A stretch of DNA of 10,064 nt from an uncultured Collinsella sp. (GTDB lineage: Bacteria > Actinomycetota > Coriobacteriia > Coriobacteriales > Coriobacteriaceae): positions 1-10,064 of the forward strand of contig USHS01000030.1 of NCBI GenBank assembly GCA_900554585.1. Reading direction: 5' to 3'. Each line of letters opens with the position of its first letter. The first letter of the stretch is position 1. Both the position numbers and the translations under genes were made by a program. The notes under the pieces are model-generated. The model was not told where the DNA came from and did no database searches. It saw only the letters and a list, made by a program, of their open reading frames with translations. Positions 6,956-10,064 of the stretch are shown one piece after another.

Positions 6956-6965
6956 CCCCGCTTTC
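6928..6965 (-). terminator. Strong intrinsic terminator of cysE
   Basis: There is a perfect 15-bp stem (6928-6942 with 6951-6965) around an 8-nt loop, with a GC-rich core GCGGGGGATTG. On the minus strand the stem is followed directly by TTAATTTTT, so it fits termination of cysE, whose stop is 70 nt away. On the plus strand the trailing sequence is only TGCTTT, so it may also stop the surface-protein transcript weakly. Confidence 0.85.
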
Positions 6966-7034
6966 TGCTTTACGGCCACGTCTCCGCAGCCGGCATCATG
7001 TGCATACCGCCCATGGCCTCCGCAACAGGAGCGG

Positions 7035-7736
7035 CTACCGATCTGCTAGCTCGCGTACCAGGGCCTTGAGCTCAGCCACCTCTTGCTCGAGCTCTTTAAC
7101 GCGGCGGGCGTTCTCGGTGATGCCCTGACGGTTGAGGGCGGACTGCTCGGCCGCGTCGTCGGGCATGTATTCACGGTGCTGCTTGGCGTCAAACGTCTCC
7201 TCAAACACGCGGCAGCCGTTGCGCTTGATGATGCGCCCCGGCACGCCCACGACGGTGCAGTTGTCGGGTACGTCCTTGACTACCACGGAGTTGCCGCCGA
7301 TTTTGACGTTGTTGCCGATGCGGATGTTGCCGAGCACCTTGGCGCCCGTGCCCACGGTGACGTTGTCGCCCAGGGTGGGGTGGCGCTTGCCGGTCTCGTT
7401 GCCGGTACCGCCGAGCGTGACGCCCTGGTAGAGCACGCAGTTGTCGCCCACGATGGTGGTTTCGCCGATGACGACGCCCATGGCGTGGTCGATAAAGAAG
7501 TGCTTGCCAATCTGCGCGGCAGGGTGAATCTCGACGCCGGTGATGTGGCGGGTGATTTGAGATAGCACACGGGCGAGCGAGCGATGACCGTGCTCCCAGA
7601 GCCAGTGTTCGGGCACGTGGTTCCACTTGGCGTGCAGGCCAGGATAGGAAAGGAAGATGACCAGACCGTTTTGCGCGGCGGGGTCCTGCGCCTGGACGGT
7701 CTTGATGTCCTCGCGAATGGTATTGATAAAGCTCAC
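7035..7736 (-). CDS. cysE: Serine O-acetyltransferase
   Basis: CysE makes O-acetylserine from serine and acetyl-CoA, the committed step of cysteine synthesis in the cytoplasm. The protein has 233 residues. A short helical N-terminal domain (1-65) is followed by a left-handed beta-helix of hexapeptide repeats (about 68-168). The helix contains IDHAMG with catalytic His84, the LGGTG loop, RHP with the second His119 (positions equivalent to E. coli His158 and His193), and the acyl-CoA-binding end GVPGRIIK. A likely coiled coil ([18 protein letters not shown]) closes the protein. The start is GTG at 7736: AGGGAGG at 7744-7750 lies 7 nt upstream and the sequence [10 protein letters not shown] matches the family start. 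The frame extends upstream to 7823, but that part does not look like the family. It is shorter than the 273-residue E. coli enzyme, as is usual in Gram-positives. No cysK is adjacent. It is transcribed divergently from the DedA-like gene and convergently with the surface-protein gene. Confidence 0.93.
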   Translation of the reverse strand: MSFINTIREDIKTVQAQDPAAQNGLVIFLSYPGLHAKWNHVPEHWLWEHGHRSLARVLSQITRHITGVEIHPAAQIGKHFFIDHAMGVVIGETTIVGDNCVLYQGVTLGGTGNETGKRHPTLGDNVTVGTGAKVLGNIRIGNNVKIGGNSVVVKDVPDNCTVVGVPGRIIKRNGCRVFEETFDAKQHREYMPDDAAEQSALNRQGITENARRVKELEQEVAELKALVRELADR

Positions 7737-7743
7737 CGGCCGC

Positions 7744-7750
7744 CCTCCCT
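7744..7750 (-). promoter_or_regulatory. Ribosome binding site that fixes the GTG start of cysE
   Basis: AGGGAGG on the minus strand lies 7 nt before GTG 7736. No comparable site precedes the upstream ATG at 7823, so the shorter protein is supported. Confidence 0.8.
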
Positions 7751-7777
7751 TAGCGCCATGGCAATGCGATTCAATAA

Positions 7778-7806
7778 AGTATAGCGATTCGCTAGGGATT
7801 AGGAAG
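7778..7806 (-). promoter_or_regulatory. Candidate cysE promoter
   Basis: On the minus strand TATACT (7783 to 7778) is a good -10 hexamer, with a weak -35-like CTTCCT (7806 to 7801) 17 nt upstream. The predicted leader is about 35 nt. I see no T-box or other known riboswitch signature in it. Confidence 0.4.
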
Positions 7807-7881
7807 AACAATCTTGGCGGCATTGCGCAACAGGTGTCAGTTATGCAAACTTGCTGGTAATGGAGTCATCCTTTTGTGGGG

Positions 7882-7913
7882 TTGCGCACGAGGGGGCGCT
7901 GCAACCGTATACT
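7882..7913 (+). promoter_or_regulatory. Candidate promoter of the DedA-like gene
   Basis: TATACT at 7908-7913 is a good -10 hexamer, the same as in the divergent cysE promoter. The nearest -35-like TTGCGC (7882-7887) is 20 nt away, longer than the ideal 17. The predicted leader before ATG 7960 is about 40 nt. Confidence 0.4.
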
Positions 7914-7959
7914 GGTCAACTTGGACGTATCCGCGCCCACAACTGAGAGGTTTTACTTC

Positions 7960-8598
7960 ATGGGTTTCATTAATTTTATCGCCGAGCTGCTCAAAGACCC
8001 GCGCACCGCGATTGCCAGCTGGATCGCCGCCGGCCCGCTTATGGCCTACGGCTGCGTGTTCCTGATCATCTTTATCGAGACGGGCGTGGTGTTCTTCCCG
8101 TTCCTTCCCGGCGATTCGCTGCTGTTTGCCTCGGGCTTCTTTGCCCACAACGGCGGCTTTAACATCGTGGCTTTGCTGGCCGTCGCATGGGCCGCAGCCA
8201 TCCTGGGCGATCAGTGCAACTTTATGATCGGCCACTTCTTTGGCTGCAAGATCATTGCCTCGGGCAAGGTAAAGGCCATGACGCCCGAGCGCATCAAAAA
8301 GTCCGAGGATTTCTTGGACAAGTGGGGTCACCTGGCCATCTTCCTGGGTCGCTTCTTTCCGTTTATCCGCACCTTTGTGCCCTTTATCGCCGGCATGGGC
8401 GGCATGCACTGGCGCAACTTTGTCGTCTTTAACGTGCTGGGCGGCATTACCTGGTCGACGGTCTTTACGCTGCTGGGCTACTTCTTTGGCGGCATTCCCT
8501 TTGTGCAGGAGCACTTTGAGCTGCTGATTATCGGCATCGTCGCCGTGTCGATCATCCCGACCGTGGTCGGCTTGGTTAAGGCTAAGCTGGGCAAATAG
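7960..8598 (+). CDS. DedA-family (VTT domain) membrane protein, probable undecaprenyl-phosphate recycling flippase
   Basis: This is a 212-residue integral membrane protein. Start: GAGAGG at 7945-7950 is 9 nt before ATG 7960; the frame is open further up to a GTG at 7876, but that part would lie in the promoter. Family marks are a membrane-embedded Glu40 (FIETGVVFFPFLPGDSLL, residues 38-55), LGDQCNFMIGHFFG at 82-95, and the DedA signature GRFFPFIRTFVPFIAG at 130-145 with the two conserved Arg131 and Arg137. At least four hydrophobic segments are visible (about 27-48, 66-83, 152-176 and 187-207). DedA proteins act in the cytoplasmic membrane; several family members recycle the C55 lipid carrier of wall synthesis and others support proton-motive-force homeostasis or stress resistance. 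The exact substrate here is inferred from the family. It appears to be a single-gene transcript, with its own terminator and divergent from cysE. Confidence 0.9.
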   Translation: MGFINFIAELLKDPRTAIASWIAAGPLMAYGCVFLIIFIETGVVFFPFLPGDSLLFASGFFAHNGGFNIVALLAVAWAAAILGDQCNFMIGHFFGCKIIASGKVKAMTPERIKKSEDFLDKWGHLAIFLGRFFPFIRTFVPFIAGMGGMHWRNFVVFNVLGGITWSTVFTLLGYFFGGIPFVQEHFELLIIGIVAVSIIPTVVGLVKAKLGK

Positions 8599-8635
8599 AA
8601 CGCCTAGCTCGAGCCGGCGCACAAATCGCGTCGTT

Positions 8636-8674
8636 GAGGCCCGTCACCGTTTACGGTGGCGGGCCTCTTTGCTT
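8636..8674 (+). terminator. Intrinsic terminator of the DedA-like gene
   Basis: A 14-bp stem (8636-8649 with 8654-8667, one T-G wobble) with a TTTA loop and a CGGGCCTC arm is followed by TTTGCTT. It starts 37 nt after the stop codon. Confidence 0.9.
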
Positions 8675-8713
8675 CAGCCAAATGAAAATACTTTAGTTAG
8701 TTAAAGAAAAACG

Positions 8714-8742
8714 TTTTATCCGACGCGTGTGCGGAGTACAAT
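8714..8742 (+). promoter_or_regulatory. Candidate ilvE promoter
   Basis: TACAAT at 8737-8742 is a strong -10 hexamer, with TTTTAT at 8714-8719 (weak -35) exactly 17 nt upstream. An AT-rich stretch at 8680-8710 with a short palindrome (CTTTA and TAAAG, 8691-8706) lies just before and could be an UP element or operator. The predicted transcript start is about 8748-8750. Confidence 0.5.
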
Positions 8743-8748
8743 CTCGTG

Positions 8749-8895
8749 CATGCGAATCGACGTGCCATCGACTTCGATGCTGTTCGCGTGTCCCGTCCGG
8801 CTCTACGCTCCGGGCGTGCGACGTTGCGACGCGATCGGTCTCGGTCCTTGCGTGCGGGCTCGCGAGTATGCAACTGTGTATGTAAGGAGCGACAC
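8749..8895 (+). other. Long ilvE leader with a possible leaderless small ORF
   Basis: About 146 nt separate the predicted transcript start from the ilvE ATG, unusually long in this window. It holds a 49-codon open frame, 8750-8899. Its ATG sits at the predicted transcript start and its TGA overlaps the ilvE start as ATGA. The peptide has 11 Ile, Leu or Val residues but no run of them. I see no T-box consensus and no terminator with a U-tract, so classical attenuation is not supported. The ilvE frame is also open back to 8746, but that 50-residue extension is Arg-rich, unlike the family. Confidence 0.35.
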
Positions 8896-9948
8896 ATGAC
8901 TGTCGAGAAGAAGGATATCGATTGGGGTAGCCTCGGCTTTGGCTACATGAAGACCGACTACAGCTACGAGGCCCATTGGAAGGATGGCGAGTGGGACGAG
9001 GGCGGCCTGACCACCGACCATACCCTGCACGTCTCCGAGTGCGGTGGCATCTTCCATTACTGCCAGGAGGTCTTTGAGGGCCTGAAGGCCTACACCGCCG
9101 AGGACGGCAGCATCGTCTGCTTCCGTCCCGACATGAACGCCGAGCGCATGTATAACTCTGCCCAGCGCCTCGAGATGCCCCCATTCCCCAAGGACAAGTT
9201 TGTCGAGGCCGTCAAGCAAGTCGTTTCTGCCAACGCCGCCTGGGTTCCGCCTTTCGGCTCCGGTGCGACCCTGTACGTGCGTCCGTTTATGATCGGCTCC
9301 GGTGACGTGATTGGCGTGGCCCCCGCTCCTGAGTACACGTTCCGTATTCTCGTGACCCCGGTTGGTCCGTACTTTAAGGGTGGCCTCAAGCCCGTCAAGC
9401 TGCGCGTTTCCGAGTATGACCGCGCGGCACCGCACGGCACCGGTAACATCAAGGCCGGCCTCAACTACGCCATGTCCCTTAAGCCCACGATGGAGGCTCA
9501 CCGCGAGGGCTATGCCGAGAACCTGTATCTCGACTCCGAGTCCCGCACCTATGTCGAGGAGACCGGTGGCGCCAACGTCCTGTTCGTGAAGGAGGACGGC
9601 ACGCTCGTCGTTCCTCAGTCGCACACCGACTCCATCCTGCCCTCCATCACCCGTCGCTCGCTTGTTCAGGTTGCTCAGGACCTGGGTATGACCGTCGATC
9701 AGCGCCCCGTCGAGTGGGCCGAGGTCAAGGCCGGCACCTTTGTGGAGTGTGGCCTGTGTGGCACCGCTGCCGTCATCTCCCCGGTGGGCGAGATCGACAA
9801 CAAGGTCTATGGTGCCGATGAGACCGTGACCTTCCCGGCTGGCTGCACCGAGATTGGCCCCGTGATGAAGAAGCTTCGCGAGACCCTGACTGGTATCCAG
9901 TCTGGTGCTGTCGAGGATAAGCACAACTGGGTTTACACCGTCGCGTAA
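8896..9948 (+). CDS. ilvE: Branched-chain-amino-acid aminotransferase
   Basis: IlvE is a PLP enzyme that swaps amino groups between glutamate and the keto acids of leucine, isoleucine and valine. It performs the last step of their synthesis or the first of their breakdown, in the cytoplasm. The protein has 350 residues, normal for the larger bacterial branch of fold-type IV aminotransferases. Visible motifs are VFEGLKAY at 59-66, FRPDMNAERMYNSAQRL at 76-92, LYVRPFMIGSG at 126-136, the PLP lysine Lys186 in GTGNIKAGLNYAMSL (181-195), EETGGANVLFV at 221-231, and the phosphate-binding end GLCGTAAVISPVG at 286-298. Start: AAGGAG at 8884-8889 is 6 nt before ATG 8896, and the N-terminus (DIDWGSLGFGYMKTDY) is typical. 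It is monocistronic as far as visible; the contig ends 84 nt after its stop. The Gly-Gly after the catalytic Lys in many homologues is Gly-Leu here. Confidence 0.95.
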   Translation: MTVEKKDIDWGSLGFGYMKTDYSYEAHWKDGEWDEGGLTTDHTLHVSECGGIFHYCQEVFEGLKAYTAEDGSIVCFRPDMNAERMYNSAQRLEMPPFPKDKFVEAVKQVVSANAAWVPPFGSGATLYVRPFMIGSGDVIGVAPAPEYTFRILVTPVGPYFKGGLKPVKLRVSEYDRAAPHGTGNIKAGLNYAMSLKPTMEAHREGYAENLYLDSESRTYVEETGGANVLFVKEDGTLVVPQSHTDSILPSITRRSLVQVAQDLGMTVDQRPVEWAEVKAGTFVECGLCGTAAVISPVGEIDNKVYGADETVTFPAGCTEIGPVMKKLRETLTGIQSGAVEDKHNWVYTVA

Positions 9949-10032
9949 GCTGCCTTGTATGTCCGGCCCGAGGGCAACCTACCTTTCCGGCGCGTCCTCG
10001 GACATGAAAGAACCTCCGCTGCGCACTTCGTG
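9949..10032. other. Short intergenic tail, no gene seen
   Basis: This is 84 bases after ilvE. Two 7-nt arms (ATGTCCG at 9959-9965 and CGGACAT at 9999-10005) could pair across a 33-nt loop, but the structure is weak and lacks a U-tract. On the minus strand GGAGG precedes an ATG that opens only 8 codons. Nothing else is supported. Confidence 0.5.
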
Positions 10033-10064
10033 CTGTCTCTTATACACATCTGACGCTGCCGACG
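10033..10064. other. Illumina Nextera adapter (sequencing artefact)
   Basis: CTGTCTCTTATACACATCT at 10033-10051 is the Tn5 mosaic end used in Nextera libraries. It is followed by GACGCTGCCGACG, which continues the reverse complement of the read-1 adapter, 32 bases in all. It is not genomic DNA and marks an untrimmed contig end. Confidence 0.98.

Noticed and set aside
2734..7034. CRISPR array or insertion sequence as explanation of the repeats
   Set aside because: Only two long, diverged direct copies and one reversed piece exist, with no regular spacers and no transposase frame.
6819..7049. Plus-strand frame of 76 codons downstream of the surface protein
   Set aside because: It runs through repeat copy B and the cysE terminator and has no RBS or conserved features.
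7876..7959. Longer DedA-like protein starting at GTG 7876
   Set aside because: It would overlap the likely promoter; ATG 7960 has a good RBS and gives the normal family length.
8746..8895. Longer ilvE starting at GTG 8746
   Set aside because: The added 50 residues are Arg-rich and unlike the family, the start would lie at or before the predicted transcript start, and AAGGAG is ideally placed for ATG 8896.
8749..8895. T-box riboswitch or classical BCAA attenuator before ilvE
   Set aside because: No T-box consensus, no run of Leu/Ile/Val codons, and no hairpin with a U-tract in the leader.
9949..10032. Minus-strand mini-ORF with a good GGAGG at the right end
   Set aside because: It stops after 8 codons and faces the end of ilvE; most likely chance.

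Overview
The window looks like chromosomal DNA of a high-G+C Gram-positive gut actinobacterium, most likely Coriobacteriia and possibly Collinsella. The evidence is GC-rich third codon positions, strong GGAGG-type ribosome binding sites, a sortase-type surface protein with an LPHxG-like sorting signal, and a single-membrane gene set. The genus is an inference from style and family content, not from a search. The right end (10033-10064) is not biological: it is the reverse complement of the Illumina Nextera read-1 adapter, so the window ends at an untrimmed contig end.

Layout, left to right. (1) 1-2733, + strand: a two-gene operon for a heterodimeric ABC exporter. The first gene is cut by the window edge. 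The degenerate and intact ATP-site residues are split between the subunits as in TM287/288- or BmrCD-type transporters. (2) 2734-3057: an intergenic stretch with a perfect 9-bp-stem palindrome, a 130-bp repeat (copy A) and a promoter-like AT-rich segment. (3) 3058-6758, + strand: a large modular surface protein with a signal peptide, many Ig/MBG-like domains, two InlB-B-type repeats, and an LPHAG motif followed by a membrane helix and a basic tail. A one-base frame change near 3183-3201 separates the signal peptide (47 codons, then TAG) from the 1176-codon body. (4) 6759-7034: a second copy (B) of the 130-bp repeat in the same orientation, 4061 bp from copy A, with about 83% ungapped identity by my hand alignment. 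Its right end contains a strong terminator hairpin for the convergent gene. (5) 7035-7736, - strand: cysE, serine O-acetyltransferase. (6) 7960-8598, + strand, divergent from cysE: a DedA-family membrane protein, closed by a clear intrinsic terminator. (7) 8714-9948, + strand: promoter, a leader of about 146 nt, and ilvE, a branched-chain aminotransferase.

The exporter, cysE, dedA-like and ilvE genes look intact and ordinary; they do not form a pathway together. The most interesting part is the surface-protein segment. It is bracketed by direct repeats that could allow its loss or gain by recombination. It also carries lesions at both ends (signal-peptide frameshift and Thr-to-Ala in the sorting motif) that would impair export and wall anchoring. 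I found no CRISPR array, tRNA, rRNA, transposase, phage gene or defence system. The 'new system' candidate, if any, is the repeat-flanked adhesin cassette.
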